Below are positions 21,169-29,557 of a stretch of 37,147 nt of DNA, piece after piece. Position 1 is the stretch's first letter; every line of letters begins with the position of its first letter. The DNA lies in the IMG/VR virus record IMGVR_UViG_3300021957_000124, positions 1 through 37,147 of that record; one strand, given 5' to 3'. Both the position numbers and the translations under genes were made by a program. The notes beneath the pieces are model-generated. The model saw only the letters and a list, made by a program, of their open reading frames with translations. It did no database searches and was not told where the DNA came from. The DNA is from a virus.

Positions 21169-21374
21169 AGGAGGGTAATTTAATTTCCTTCAAGGTTATA
21201 ATTGATGAGCGGGGAAGGCTAAGTACAGAGCTTAGTTTTTTTCCCGACTCTGAAATTACAAACGTATTCTTGGATGTATATACTCAAAATTATATTCGTA
21301 ATATATTAAGAGAGGCACACGTTAAGTTAGATCCTTTACATGAGCATTTAGAAAAACAATTACAGGCGTTATGA
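21165..21374 (+). CDS. Small protein of unknown function
   Basis: A 69-residue protein (MKEGNLISFKVIIDERGRL) whose ATG overlaps the reductase stop (ATGA). Short strands are followed by a C-terminal helix (NYIRNILREAHVKLDPLHEHL). No family is recognised; the coupling suggests co-expression with the reductase. Confidence 0.65.
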   Translation: MKEGNLISFKVIIDERGRLSTELSFFPDSEITNVFLDVYTQNYIRNILREAHVKLDPLHEHLEKQLQAL

Positions 21375-21375
21375 C

Positions 21376-21585
21376 ATGGAAGAAGTATTCTTTACACCCG
21401 AAACAAGGTTGGGGATGACCTTGCGAATAAACTCAGAAATTATTGCAGCCTTAGCCAGCGTTGAACTGGCTGAAGAAAACATTGAAGTAATTACAACCCT
21501 TCTACACCAGCACTCATCTTTTGTATTAGCAGTATCTCAGAAAGCAGTACAGGCAGAGCGCCTAGATGTGAAGGTGGTTAAGTAA
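21376..21585 (+). CDS. Small helical protein, last rightward gene
   Basis: A 69-residue acidic, mostly helical protein (MEEVFFTPETRLGMTLRINS). It closes the rightward unit, and its stop is only 2 bp from the stop of the opposing gene. No family is recognised. Confidence 0.65.
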   Translation: MEEVFFTPETRLGMTLRINSEIIAALASVELAEENIEVITTLLHQHSSFVLAVSQKAVQAERLDVKVVK

Positions 21586-21593
21586 TCTTACTT
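21580..21593. repeat. Palindrome at the tail-to-tail junction
   Basis: AAGTAA (21580-21585) and TTACTT (21588-21593) pair around TC and include both opposing stop codons. It has no T-run and is too short for a terminator, so neither unit has a visible intrinsic terminator here. Confidence 0.5.
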
Positions 21594-21842
21594 CCTAGAC
21601 TTAGCGCCTGAACACTTCCATCGCTTACGTGACAAGTTGTTAGGAGTATTAGGATCGTTCTGCTTTGCTTTAGACAAACCTTTCTTAATACCTAAGCTCC
21701 TTGCACAGTAGCTATCTCCTTTAGAAGTTCCCGGCTTAACTCTAGGACCACCGCCTTTAGCCTTTCCAGCTTGACCATAGCTAACCTTTTTACCACTAGC
21801 AGTTACCTTTACTTTTGCCTTTCCTTTTCTAGGACTTGCCAT
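21588..21842 (-). CDS. Small very basic Cys-containing protein
   Basis: An 84-residue protein, strongly Lys/Arg/Gly-rich (MASPRKGKAKVKVTASGKK). The C-terminal part has GDSYCARSLGI and LSRKRWKCSGAKSRK, a layout of two Cys separated by a charged segment that I have seen in many marine phage proteins without assigned function. Probably nucleic-acid binding and possibly packaged in the virion. Last gene of the leftward late unit; GGAG precedes the ATG. Confidence 0.75.
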   Translation of the reverse strand: MASPRKGKAKVKVTASGKKVSYGQAGKAKGGGPRVKPGTSKGDSYCARSLGIKKGLSKAKQNDPNTPNNLSRKRWKCSGAKSRK

Positions 21843-21918
21843 TTAGAATCTCCTCTTCTTTTTTAGTTAGCCAAGACAGTATAAATAATAAAAATGTTAC
21901 ACCAATAAAGCGCATCAT
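21829..21918 (-). CDS. 29-residue single-pass membrane microprotein (candidate)
   Basis: The frame MMRFIGVTFLLFILSWLTKK is one transmembrane segment with a charged end (KKEEE). Its ATG (21918) overlaps the upstream stop as ATGA and follows GAAAGG; its stop lies inside the next gene. Without it there would be a 72 bp gap. Coupling and hydrophobicity are the only support. Confidence 0.42.
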   Translation of the reverse strand: MMRFIGVTFLLFILSWLTKKEEEILNGKS

Positions 21919-22160
21919 ACCTTTCTATACTTTTTAGTTTTCTTTGCAATCTTCTTAGGCTGTGGACTGTGCTGCTTACCAGCCTTAGTATCCTTACGTT
22001 TCTTTGCGCTTGTCTGAGCATACTCAGCAGAGCTTAGAGACTCTCTAGCCTTCTTAGGTAAATACCGTTCACCTGTTTTGCTAGACTTCTTACCAGACTT
22101 AGTACCCCAGTCCTGAGCTGTCCAAGCTTTTAAAGACTTCTGTGGTTTTCTAATAGCCAT
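21915..22160 (-). CDS. Small basic protein of unknown function (DUF5872-like)
   Basis: An 81-residue protein starting at ATG 22160 (MAIRKPQKSLKAWTAQDWGTK), ten bases after AAGGAG; the GTG at 22169 is too near the ribosome site. The conserved-looking run is KAWTAQDWGTKSGKKS, then TGERYLPKKARESLSSAEYA, then a Lys-rich tail. This pattern occurs in many phage and large-virus genomes and I associate it, with some doubt, with DUF5872. Very basic, so likely DNA-bound or virion-packaged. Confidence 0.75.
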   Translation of the reverse strand: MAIRKPQKSLKAWTAQDWGTKSGKKSSKTGERYLPKKARESLSSAEYAQTSAKKRKDTKAGKQHSPQPKKIAKKTKKYRKV

Positions 22161-22175
22161 TGCTTGCACTCTCCT

Positions 22176-22610
22176 TTATACAATTTTAAATAATTTAAAT
22201 GCTACGTAGAGTACAAAAGGAAGCACCACTAAAGCGCCTGTTCCCCACAACAATGCTGATCCAAGTAACGCTAAATCAGCCGCTCTCTTTTGCTTACGCA
22301 AACGCTCTTCTCGTTCTCTTTTTTGTTTACATTGAGACTGAAACTTTAACCAGTCCTCATACATATCTGGACGACCAGCATAAACCATGTGGTCTTTGAG
22401 CCATGCTTCCTGCTCTTTAATCTTTTCTAGCTCCATAAAGCACTGAAGCTCATCAGAGCCTCCAGAGCGATCAGCCTTTTTAGCTATTGCAGATTTGTTA
22501 TTAAAATAATTTGTAGCTTGTTCTGCTACATCGTAAAGCTCTTTACCGTTTTCTAATGCTCCTTTGATGACTTGAAATGCTGCATTCGCTGCTGCAATTT
22601 CAACTAGCAT
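22176..22610 (-). CDS. Coiled-coil protein with C-terminal membrane anchor
   Basis: A 144-residue protein. Residues 1-50 are a helical Ala-rich domain (MLVEIAAANAAFQVIKGAL). Residues 55-110 are charged and helical, including YAGRPDMYEDWLKF and a Lys/Arg/Glu run. Residues 110-142 are hydrophobic (ADLALLGSALLWGTGALVVLPF and more), one or two membrane passes. Proteins of this layout are frequent next to lysis genes of marine phages. It could be a lysis accessory (spanin- or holin-like) or a minor virion protein; I cannot decide. Confidence 0.75.
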   Translation of the reverse strand: MLVEIAAANAAFQVIKGALENGKELYDVAEQATNYFNNKSAIAKKADRSGGSDELQCFMELEKIKEQEAWLKDHMVYAGRPDMYEDWLKFQSQCKQKREREERLRKQKRAADLALLGSALLWGTGALVVLPFVLYVAFKLFKIV

Positions 22611-22789
22611 TACTTGTACCCTCCACCTTTAGCTTTGTATTGTTTAGCTAACATCTGAGCCTTACGTGCTGACCACTGACCGGCGCTTCCGCCTTTACTC
22701 CCAGCTTTAATCTTATTAAAAAGATTCTTACGCATGGTAGGCTTGGTATAGTTGCCTGCTTTATTAACCGTAGATTTTTTATCAGTCAT
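22610..22789 (-). CDS. Small basic protein of unknown function
   Basis: A 59-residue protein from ATG 22789 (MTDKKSTVNKAGNYTKPTMR), ending GQWSARKAQMLAKQYKAKGGGYK. The start overlaps the stop of the upstream small gene by 8 nt, which argues against the longer frame to 22819. The GQWSARKAQ-LA--YK--GGGY ending is a pattern I know from many marine phage proteins of unknown function. Likely DNA-binding by charge. Confidence 0.75.
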   Translation of the reverse strand: MTDKKSTVNKAGNYTKPTMRKNLFNKIKAGSKGGSAGQWSARKAQMLAKQYKAKGGGYK

Positions 22790-22934
22790 TTTTTTTATTC
22801 CATAATTCAAACAGGACACGAACTTTTTCTTTTATAGTCTCAATATCTCCATGCATTTTAGCCAACACAATTACTAAAGTAATAAAGCCCATGAATATAG
22901 GCCAAGTAGAGTTGATGAACTCCATAGTTGTCAT
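22782..22934 (-). CDS. Small membrane protein, XhlA/holin-like
   Basis: A 50-residue frame, MTTMEFINSTWPIFMGFITL then a hydrophobic continuation, with one membrane segment (residues 10-25) followed by a short amphipathic helix (IETIKEKVRVLFELW). ATG 22934 overlaps the 3TM holin stop as ATGA. Size and order fit XhlA-type holin partners. With the holin and endolysin upstream it completes a lysis cassette; the role is inferred. Confidence 0.7.
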   Translation of the reverse strand: MTTMEFINSTWPIFMGFITLVIVLAKMHGDIETIKEKVRVLFELWNKKND

Positions 22935-23338
22935 CACTTATCTCTGTGCACTGAGTTCTTTTTTTCGTAAGTTCTCATTGCACCTAGCCCAAGCATACCC
23001 ATTAATACAGGCATCATAGTCTCTAAAGGAACTAGAGGTATAACTATGTCTAACTCAAGCAAAGCCAAAACAAAGTTGCTGAACGGGATAGTAATGAAAT
23101 TCCCAAACATACCTAAGACACATACCCAGCCCACTGCTGGTCGCCAGCCTGATACGAACAGCGACTTGTGAGCAGCTTCTACTTTGTTGACTTCTACCTG
23201 CGCCAACGCACTTTCTTGCGCGTATTTCTGTGACATTGTTGCAATTTCATGCGCCAACGCAGCCTTCTGATCCTTGTCCTCTATGAACTTGTCTAACAGG
23301 CCCGTCACAGGCCCTATGAGAGCGTTTAAGACAGTCAT
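22934..23338 (-). CDS. Holin, 3TM family
   Basis: A 134-residue protein resembling the 3TM holins of phages and gene transfer agents. A helical N-terminal half (VTGLLDKFIEDKDQKAALAHEI, then Glu/Ala/Lys-rich) is followed by LFVSGWRPAVGWVCVLGM, which is the family's SGWRP-x-x-GW signature, and two further membrane segments ending LMGMLGLGAMRTYEK. It should permeabilise the inner membrane and release or activate the endolysin encoded just upstream, one base away. Confidence 0.88.
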   Translation of the reverse strand: MTVLNALIGPVTGLLDKFIEDKDQKAALAHEIATMSQKYAQESALAQVEVNKVEAAHKSLFVSGWRPAVGWVCVLGMFGNFITIPFSNFVLALLELDIVIPLVPLETMMPVLMGMLGLGAMRTYEKKNSVHRDK

Positions 23339-23707
23339 CTAGTAACTCCATACCCAAGGTCTAGGGCGGTTTTCATCCCACTCAAGGTCGTCAAGGTGGA
23401 TAAATCTATTAGCGCCTTTTTGATTAACACCTATACCTGTCATGCCCATGCTTAGTGCAGCTTCTAAGAGCCTGTGGGCTTGGTTGCCAGTAACAGCAAT
23501 ATCTATAGCATGTCCAGAAGCATGTGCTCCGGGTGTCTTCTTCTTGCGCTCTATGATGTGGTCTTTGCAGCGGTAAGCAGATGTAACAGTAAAAGGAAAC
23601 TTTAGTTCATGTCGTAAGGCTTCTACCTTGGTCATAAACTCTTCATCCATGCCTTGCTCACCACAGTGTTGACATTTAAGCTCATCCATGCTAAAATATT
23701 TATACAT
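23339..23707 (-). CDS. Endolysin, M15 peptidase (D-Ala-D-Ala type)
   Basis: A 122-residue peptidase. The zinc ligands follow the M15 pattern: His62 and Asp69 in GAHASGHAIDI, and His104 in RFIHLDD. SAYRC near 43-47 and the KCQHCG start are typical of the M15_3 subgroup. There is no signal peptide, so it needs the adjacent holin to reach the wall. It cuts stem-peptide bonds of peptidoglycan at lysis. The ATG at 23707 overlaps the end of the upstream virion gene by 8 nt. Confidence 0.93.
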   Translation of the reverse strand: MYKYFSMDELKCQHCGEQGMDEEFMTKVEALRHELKFPFTVTSAYRCKDHIIERKKKTPGAHASGHAIDIAVTGNQAHRLLEAALSMGMTGIGVNQKGANRFIHLDDLEWDENRPRPWVWSY

Positions 23708-26700
23708 TATTTAACTTACTCCTTAAAGAGTTTACAACTTTACCACCTCTTTTCTTAGGTGCTCTTACACTCTTAACATTTGCTTGCTTTAATAATAAAG
23801 CATTTAAATCTTTCTTATCTTTTTGAGTTAGTTTAAGTGCATCTAACACATCTTGTATTTCAGCACGTATATCAGAAGTATCTTCTTCAAAGGCATCTTC
23901 GTATTTACCTGCTTCTGTATTAGTTTCTATTTCATCAGGAGTATACTTACGTGCTTTACTAAATTCTTCTCCTCCTACAAGCTCACCTTTTTTATTTATA
24001 AACTCAGGAAACTGTTCTTTTATTTGATCCATGCTCAAGTCATGCTTTTCTTCAAGAAGCGCCTTAGTTTCAAGTTTAATATAGTCTTCAATTTCAGGCT
24101 CTATATCAATAATTCCGGGCATGTCATCAAAACCTTTAAAGTTATAAAGTATTTTTTCAGCCGCTTCTTCAGCTACTTCATCTGAAACATCCCCTTTACT
24201 ATACTCTTTAATAACTTGGCTAAGAGGTTTTGAAATAATCTTTTGTATGCCTTTTGATATAACACCTCCAAAAACATAGCCACCTCTGCCAAAGCCCATG
24301 CGCTGTAGTGGATCTTGACGATCTTCTTGATCAGTAAAAGCTGCACCAGCTTGCTGATTATAAGGTCTACCAGTCACCTTATCTATACGTTGATCAGGCT
24401 CAGTAGGCACATTAGGAACATTTAGAACTTCACCGCCTTTGTTATATGCAGATTTTTTAGGCTCTACTAAAAATTCCTGTACTTCCTGACCAGCTTCATA
24501 AGCTCTTTTACGAATGAATTTTTTCTTATCTTTATTTAAAGCGCCATATCCGGGCGTAAACATTGGAACAAGAGCACCTACATTACCCGCTTGGACTGCG
24601 GATAAAGTCCCGCCTACTATAGGACCAAAACCAGAAGAGGCTGCTGTAAATACATTACCTCTATATGCAGATGAATCTTTAGCCCTGTTAAAAACATCTA
24701 GGTAAAGACCATTCCCGCCCCAACGAGCGGCACCTTCCATATATAAATCCCCAGCACTTTTGTACCGGTACTGATCATCTTGATTAAACATAGAATTACG
24801 AGCATAGTTATTTAACATACCCCCTGCTTGTAAGGCCAGTACAGTACCTACAACTTGTGCAGAAGCCCCTGCGTCCCCCTTAGCTATGTTCCTAGTTGTT
24901 CTTTTTGCTAAATCTTTAAGAACCGTATTAGTAAATGCAGATGGATAAGCAGTTAATTGAAATAGCATAGTTGTAAAAGGATTACCTGATAGGACTTTAG
25001 AGCGTAGCCCAGAAGATTTGTCAGGGTTTAAAATTATTTCGTTAACATATCTTCCTGCGCTCTTATCAAGATCTATCATGAAATCATCTTCTACATTAAC
25101 ATTTCCTTCGGTACGTTTAACCCATGCCAAACCTTTTTTTATATCAACACCTAATTCTAAAAGCTCATCTTGTTTTGTTTTAAGCCTAGGAGTTAAAGTT
25201 TCCCCTTGAGTTTTTGCCAACGCTTTTAAATTATTAGATATAATATCTCTGCCCACATTAAAACTTGTTAACTGAACAGTTTTAGTCCAAGGCTCTAGAA
25301 GATTAACTTTAAAGGCTGCATTATTAAGCTTACGCCAATGCTGAACATTGTCACCACTTAATCTTTCTACTTGATCAGCTACAGATTGATCTAAAGCAAT
25401 TCCAAACCTTTGCATTTTTCTAAATGCTTGTGGCCTAGTAAGGCCGTGATTTTTTACTAAAAGGTCTACTGTATCGTATGTAAGAATTTTAGCCCCTTCT
25501 TTTAAAGCACTTCCAAAATGCTTACTTGTACTTATAATACCACCACGGCTCATGTTCAACATTACTTCAGTTAAACTGCTTAAAGTTGCGAGGGGTAATA
25601 AAGCTATTCGCGTTGCTGTTGTAATAGTATCAATTACAAACCTGCCTTTATCGTTACCAAACTGGCTTACACCTTCTCCTGTTTGAGCAGACCAAACACG
25701 ATATAAATCTTTTTCTACATTTTCAGCTAAATCACCTTCTCCTGCATCCATTAATTCTCGTTGAGCGTCTTTTAAATACAAATCTTTTAAGCCTCTAAAA
25801 TTAGTAGCCCCAAAAGTTTTTTGTTTTGCCATCTGCTTGCTCATAGAATTAAAATAACTTTGCAATACATTGTTAGCATCGTTATCTAAAAACTTTTCAA
25901 ACATGGTGTCATCAGTAATATTTTCAAATTTTCTTTTACTTAAAAAAGAATTTGATAAAGTTCCCTCATCTCCAAAATCATTTTGCTTACTGAGCATACT
26001 TAATACAATATCATCAGCCTCTTGCTCAGTTTCAGCCTCGCCCACTTTTAACAGAAGACTTTTAAATTCTTTTTGATTTGATTTAATAACTTTACGATTC
26101 CAAAGTCTTGGAAAATAATTACCAGAAATTAAATCTGCTTCTTCATAAAGACCTAAATCTTTTAGCTCTTCTGCGGTGTCATCTAACTGCTTCCTAATAT
26201 TTAGAGCAGCCGTGTCTATAACCTCATCTCCTGATAAAGTACCACGAATGGAGCGCGTTAATGCTTGATAAGATTTATCACGTCCTAAAACATTAGTAGC
26301 TTTTAAAATAGGGTCCATAGTTTCTTTATAGCGCACAAAATGCCTACCAAATATATCGCCTAAAGTTTCTGCGTAGTCTTCGCCTTCTAAACTTCGCTCG
26401 CCTAATATGGATCTCTGCTGATCGTATCTAAAATTCTTTTGAAGCTTTGCTACAATAGGAGAGTGTTTAACATAAGGATCTAAGAAAGTAGATACCTTAC
26501 CTCCATACCAAGCAGGAAGTTTTTGCATCCAGTGGCCCGTGTTAACCATTGATTGAGCTATTTTACCTCTAGTAGGAGGCCCCTCACTTCTAAAAATTGT
26601 ATCTACCATTTCTTCAATAGCATCATCACCTAGACCTTCTTTCCTGCCATAAGTGTTTACAACTTTAATAACTTCTTGAGGATCATCTATAACTGAAAAA

Positions 26701-27821
26701 ACCCCCTCAATAAAATCAGAGCCTTCGTCACTAAAACCAAGTCTTTTAGCATCAAAAGAAAGAGCTTCTCTATCTACTAATTCTCCCAATCCATTTTCAG
26801 CTAAATCTCTAGTAGCAACCTCTTCAGGATCAACAGCTCTATTTAAATTATTTTTATCTAAACCTCTAAAAACATAGTCATAAGATCTTTTAAGTTCCTC
26901 GGCTCCTCTAGAAACCCCACCAGCTACAGCCCCTGCCCCTTTCTTAATGCCTTTACCTACCGCACCAAGCCCTACGCCAGCAATAGGACCAACTATAGCC
27001 CCCGCAACTGTAGTAAGACCTGTTTGAAGAAGACTAACCTCTTCCGCGTTACCAACTGCTACGTCTCTTGACTGCACACCATAATCAGCCAGACCTGCCC
27101 AAGCTCCCCCAATAGCTGCTGCCTTAGCGGTTTCTCTAGATGTAGCAAATTGAGCCAGTCTTTCAGTTATTTTTTTCTTAACTCCTTCTTTTGCAAGAAG
27201 TTGAGATGCTGTTTTAGCGGTTGCTGATTGACCACCTGAAAAAGGAATAGCTAGTAAAGAAAGTAAATTAACGGGATCAGTTACTAAATCTGTCCCTACA
27301 TCTGCGCCCCAATTTAACCACTCATGAGCACCTTCCATGTCTGAGTTTTCAAACTTTTGTTTTATATTTCTGTAAGCTCTTAAAACATCTTCAGGGGCAT
27401 TCTCTAATATAGCAGCATTTGAAAATAATGTACCTAATTTATATTCTTCATCTCTTAAAAATTCAACTATATCAGGAGCAAAACCTTTTTGGTTATAATC
27501 TCTTTTTTCTTTAGGAATTTGAGGAGTCATTAAAGCTTGCTGACCTGATAAAACATTTTCTAACACATTTCTATTATCTGAAATATATCTAAAAACTTTA
27601 AGCCCATCAGCTTGAAAATCTTCTTGATTTCTTAGCTCAGTAATCGTATAAGTTTTTGCATCTGGTTGAATAGCAGATGGTTTTTCTTCTTCTTCTTCTT
27701 CTTCTACATAATTATCAGGAAGCTCTGGAGTTTTTACAGCCGTACCTGCTCCTTGAAGAACCTTGAGCCTATAAGCAGGATCTTGTAATTTCTTTATAAA
27801 CTCTGGATCGTATGTAGACAT
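23700..27821 (-). CDS. Large internal virion protein (probable)
   Basis: A 1373-residue protein. The N-terminus is acidic with a run of seven Glu from a TTC microsatellite (about residues 39-46). An Ala/Gly-rich hydrophobic region follows at about 190-300 (including LLAIPFSG and VAGAIVGPIAGVGLGAVG), then long helical stretches. Near 1130-1190 comes NKGGEVLNVPNVPTEPDQ and QDPLQRMGFGRGGYV, and the C-terminus is KKRGGKVVNSLRSKL. Position among late genes, size, and mixed membrane-like and helical parts suit an ejected internal protein comparable to T7 gp16, but no transglycosylase motif is seen. The GGxV pieces recur in other large marine-phage virion proteins. Confidence 0.75.
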   Translation of the reverse strand: MSTYDPEFIKKLQDPAYRLKVLQGAGTAVKTPELPDNYVEEEEEEEKPSAIQPDAKTYTITELRNQEDFQADGLKVFRYISDNRNVLENVLSGQQALMTPQIPKEKRDYNQKGFAPDIVEFLRDEEYKLGTLFSNAAILENAPEDVLRAYRNIKQKFENSDMEGAHEWLNWGADVGTDLVTDPVNLLSLLAIPFSGGQSATAKTASQLLAKEGVKKKITERLAQFATSRETAKAAAIGGAWAGLADYGVQSRDVAVGNAEEVSLLQTGLTTVAGAIVGPIAGVGLGAVGKGIKKGAGAVAGGVSRGAEELKRSYDYVFRGLDKNNLNRAVDPEEVATRDLAENGLGELVDREALSFDAKRLGFSDEGSDFIEGVFSVIDDPQEVIKVVNTYGRKEGLGDDAIEEMVDTIFRSEGPPTRGKIAQSMVNTGHWMQKLPAWYGGKVSTFLDPYVKHSPIVAKLQKNFRYDQQRSILGERSLEGEDYAETLGDIFGRHFVRYKETMDPILKATNVLGRDKSYQALTRSIRGTLSGDEVIDTAALNIRKQLDDTAEELKDLGLYEEADLISGNYFPRLWNRKVIKSNQKEFKSLLLKVGEAETEQEADDIVLSMLSKQNDFGDEGTLSNSFLSKRKFENITDDTMFEKFLDNDANNVLQSYFNSMSKQMAKQKTFGATNFRGLKDLYLKDAQRELMDAGEGDLAENVEKDLYRVWSAQTGEGVSQFGNDKGRFVIDTITTATRIALLPLATLSSLTEVMLNMSRGGIISTSKHFGSALKEGAKILTYDTVDLLVKNHGLTRPQAFRKMQRFGIALDQSVADQVERLSGDNVQHWRKLNNAAFKVNLLEPWTKTVQLTSFNVGRDIISNNLKALAKTQGETLTPRLKTKQDELLELGVDIKKGLAWVKRTEGNVNVEDDFMIDLDKSAGRYVNEIILNPDKSSGLRSKVLSGNPFTTMLFQLTAYPSAFTNTVLKDLAKRTTRNIAKGDAGASAQVVGTVLALQAGGMLNNYARNSMFNQDDQYRYKSAGDLYMEGAARWGGNGLYLDVFNRAKDSSAYRGNVFTAASSGFGPIVGGTLSAVQAGNVGALVPMFTPGYGALNKDKKKFIRKRAYEAGQEVQEFLVEPKKSAYNKGGEVLNVPNVPTEPDQRIDKVTGRPYNQQAGAAFTDQEDRQDPLQRMGFGRGGYVFGGVISKGIQKIISKPLSQVIKEYSKGDVSDEVAEEAAEKILYNFKGFDDMPGIIDIEPEIEDYIKLETKALLEEKHDLSMDQIKEQFPEFINKKGELVGGEEFSKARKYTPDEIETNTEAGKYEDAFEEDTSDIRAEIQDVLDALKLTQKDKKDLNALLLKQANVKSVRAPKKRGGKVVNSLRSKLNNV
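27684..27705 (-). repeat. TTC trinucleotide microsatellite in coding sequence
   Basis: About seven tandem TTC (GAA on the coding strand) encode a poly-Glu run near the N-terminus of the 1373-residue virion protein. Slippage would add or remove whole Glu codons without a frameshift. Confidence 0.8.
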
Positions 27822-27824
27822 AGA

Positions 27825-29555
27825 TTATGACCCCCGTAATTCCGATAATAATGCGAGCTGATGAACAACTACAAAGTTTTCTCTAATACTGTAACCCGGA
27901 GTATCCTTATACTCTTCTTGCATACCTTCGTATCCTTGAAAATTTTCAAGAAAAGCAAGCCTAGCTTTGCTACCAAGCTTAGCAAAATCACCTATAGCCG
28001 ATTTAGTAATAGTATCAAATTGTGTGTCTGAAAGTCTTACCTCATTACCTCGCTGCTCTGATACTTTGTAAAAAGCATCTAAAGCATATACACCAGCAGC
28101 AGCCGAAAAATTAGCAGGGTTTAAAGCTGTGCTAGATTCAAAATCTACTTCGTCAAAATCAGGAGACTCTTCAAATGTATCAATTTCTATTTCCGAGCTT
28201 GAATCTCTAGCTTTAAAGCCCCCTACGTAATTAGCAAAAGCTGCCCCAGCCAGCGCAGAGGCGCTAGAAACTCCTATTTCTGGAAATCTAGATTCTAAAG
28301 CAACTGTATAGCCATGTACTGGCCTTGCAATAAGTTCTTTTTTAGCCGCTACAACATCCGTAGAAGCTCCGTAGCCTCTGCCCATTGTTAAAATAGTTTC
28401 AACTAATTGAGATTCTGCAACTGATTGATCACCATGCCTGCTAGGCATATTCCTAGCAATTGAATTATAAGAATTCATGGCTACACCTATTTGTGAAGGA
28501 GTGGCTTTCATAGACATTTTAGCAGCATCTTGTATTGGTGTATTATTTGTAATGGTACTTATAACTTCCCCAGAACCTAAAGCATGTTCCGTAGTAGTCG
28601 TTGTCATGCTATAGCCCAGCCCCGTGTCAAACTCAGCTGATTTAGAATTAGTTTTTACTATGCCCTTCCCTGAGTTACCTGCTTTTACAAGCTCTTCTGA
28701 TCTTTCATTACCTTGTATAGGGACATACATTCCTACTTTTAAATTAGGTTTAAATGGGTGTGTCTTTTCAACAAAAATTGCTTTAGTAGTTACGCTTTTC
28801 CCGCTGTCTAATTTAATTGTATAATCTTGTTCTTTAGTAGAAGTAGTAATCCAATCATCTTTAGTAACTCTAAAATCATTAATTTTTGTTGCTAAGTTTG
28901 TAATAGCAGCTACAGATGCACTAGCTCCTAATATTTTTTGAGAGTCTTTAATAGCATCTTTATTTAGTTTTCTAGATTTTTGAAGATATTCCATGCGTTC
29001 CCGCCGAATTTCATCGTAGTCTTTACCTGTAAAAAAACCTGTAGTTTTTTCGGAAAACCAATCTAGAACATTTTTAGGCCCTGAATTTTTAGAAAATTCT
29101 TTTTCTAAATCTGCTGCGGATCTAATTTTAAAAGAATTTTCGTATCTTGCATCCATTTCAGGAGTAGCCTTCGCTGCCCAAGCTTCGGCTTCTTTCCAAA
29201 GCAATCCATTTTTACCTTCTTTATATTCTTTTTCATCGTAAGTTCTATTAAAATCAGTTACAAGTTGATTATACCTTTGCGTTGTATAATAACTTTGGGG
29301 GCCTCCTACAGCCTCCATAGCTTTTTCATGGGCCTTCCTAAAAGAAGCAGCTCTATTGTATGTAGCCTCTTGTTGTCTTTTTTCTGCTAAAAAATTTTCG
29401 CTAGTTAAAAAATCATTTGCTTTTTTTTCTAACATTTTATTAGCAAAAATAGTACCTAGACCCGCTACCATTCCTAGCGTTTGATTGCGCTTTTCTTTTT
29501 TTTGTTTTTTTCTACGGCCCGATAACAGGCTTTCACCTAATGATTCAATACCCAT
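27825..29555 (-). CDS. Internal virion protein (probable), 576 residues
   Basis: Starts MGIESLGESLLSGRRKKQKKEK, a short leader and a strongly basic patch, followed by a hydrophobic segment (LGMVAGLGTIFANKML) and helical, charged sequence. The middle (230-350) has beta and Thr/Ser-rich segments; the C-terminal third is Ala-rich and acidic. Three base pairs separate it from the next virion gene. Gene order (this, the 1373-residue protein, lysis) recalls the internal core genes of T7-like phages (gp14-gp15-gp16). No enzymatic motif is seen; the call is from context. Confidence 0.7.
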   Translation of the reverse strand: MGIESLGESLLSGRRKKQKKEKRNQTLGMVAGLGTIFANKMLEKKANDFLTSENFLAEKRQQEATYNRAASFRKAHEKAMEAVGGPQSYYTTQRYNQLVTDFNRTYDEKEYKEGKNGLLWKEAEAWAAKATPEMDARYENSFKIRSAADLEKEFSKNSGPKNVLDWFSEKTTGFFTGKDYDEIRRERMEYLQKSRKLNKDAIKDSQKILGASASVAAITNLATKINDFRVTKDDWITTSTKEQDYTIKLDSGKSVTTKAIFVEKTHPFKPNLKVGMYVPIQGNERSEELVKAGNSGKGIVKTNSKSAEFDTGLGYSMTTTTTEHALGSGEVISTITNNTPIQDAAKMSMKATPSQIGVAMNSYNSIARNMPSRHGDQSVAESQLVETILTMGRGYGASTDVVAAKKELIARPVHGYTVALESRFPEIGVSSASALAGAAFANYVGGFKARDSSSEIEIDTFEESPDFDEVDFESSTALNPANFSAAAGVYALDAFYKVSEQRGNEVRLSDTQFDTITKSAIGDFAKLGSKARLAFLENFQGYEGMQEEYKDTPGYSIRENFVVVHQLALLSELRGS

Positions 29556-29557
29556 AA

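Noticed and set aside
23853-24185. 110-residue plus-strand frame rich in Phe and Ile
   Set aside because: Antisense of Lys/Glu-rich coding sequence; composition explains the hydrophobic look.
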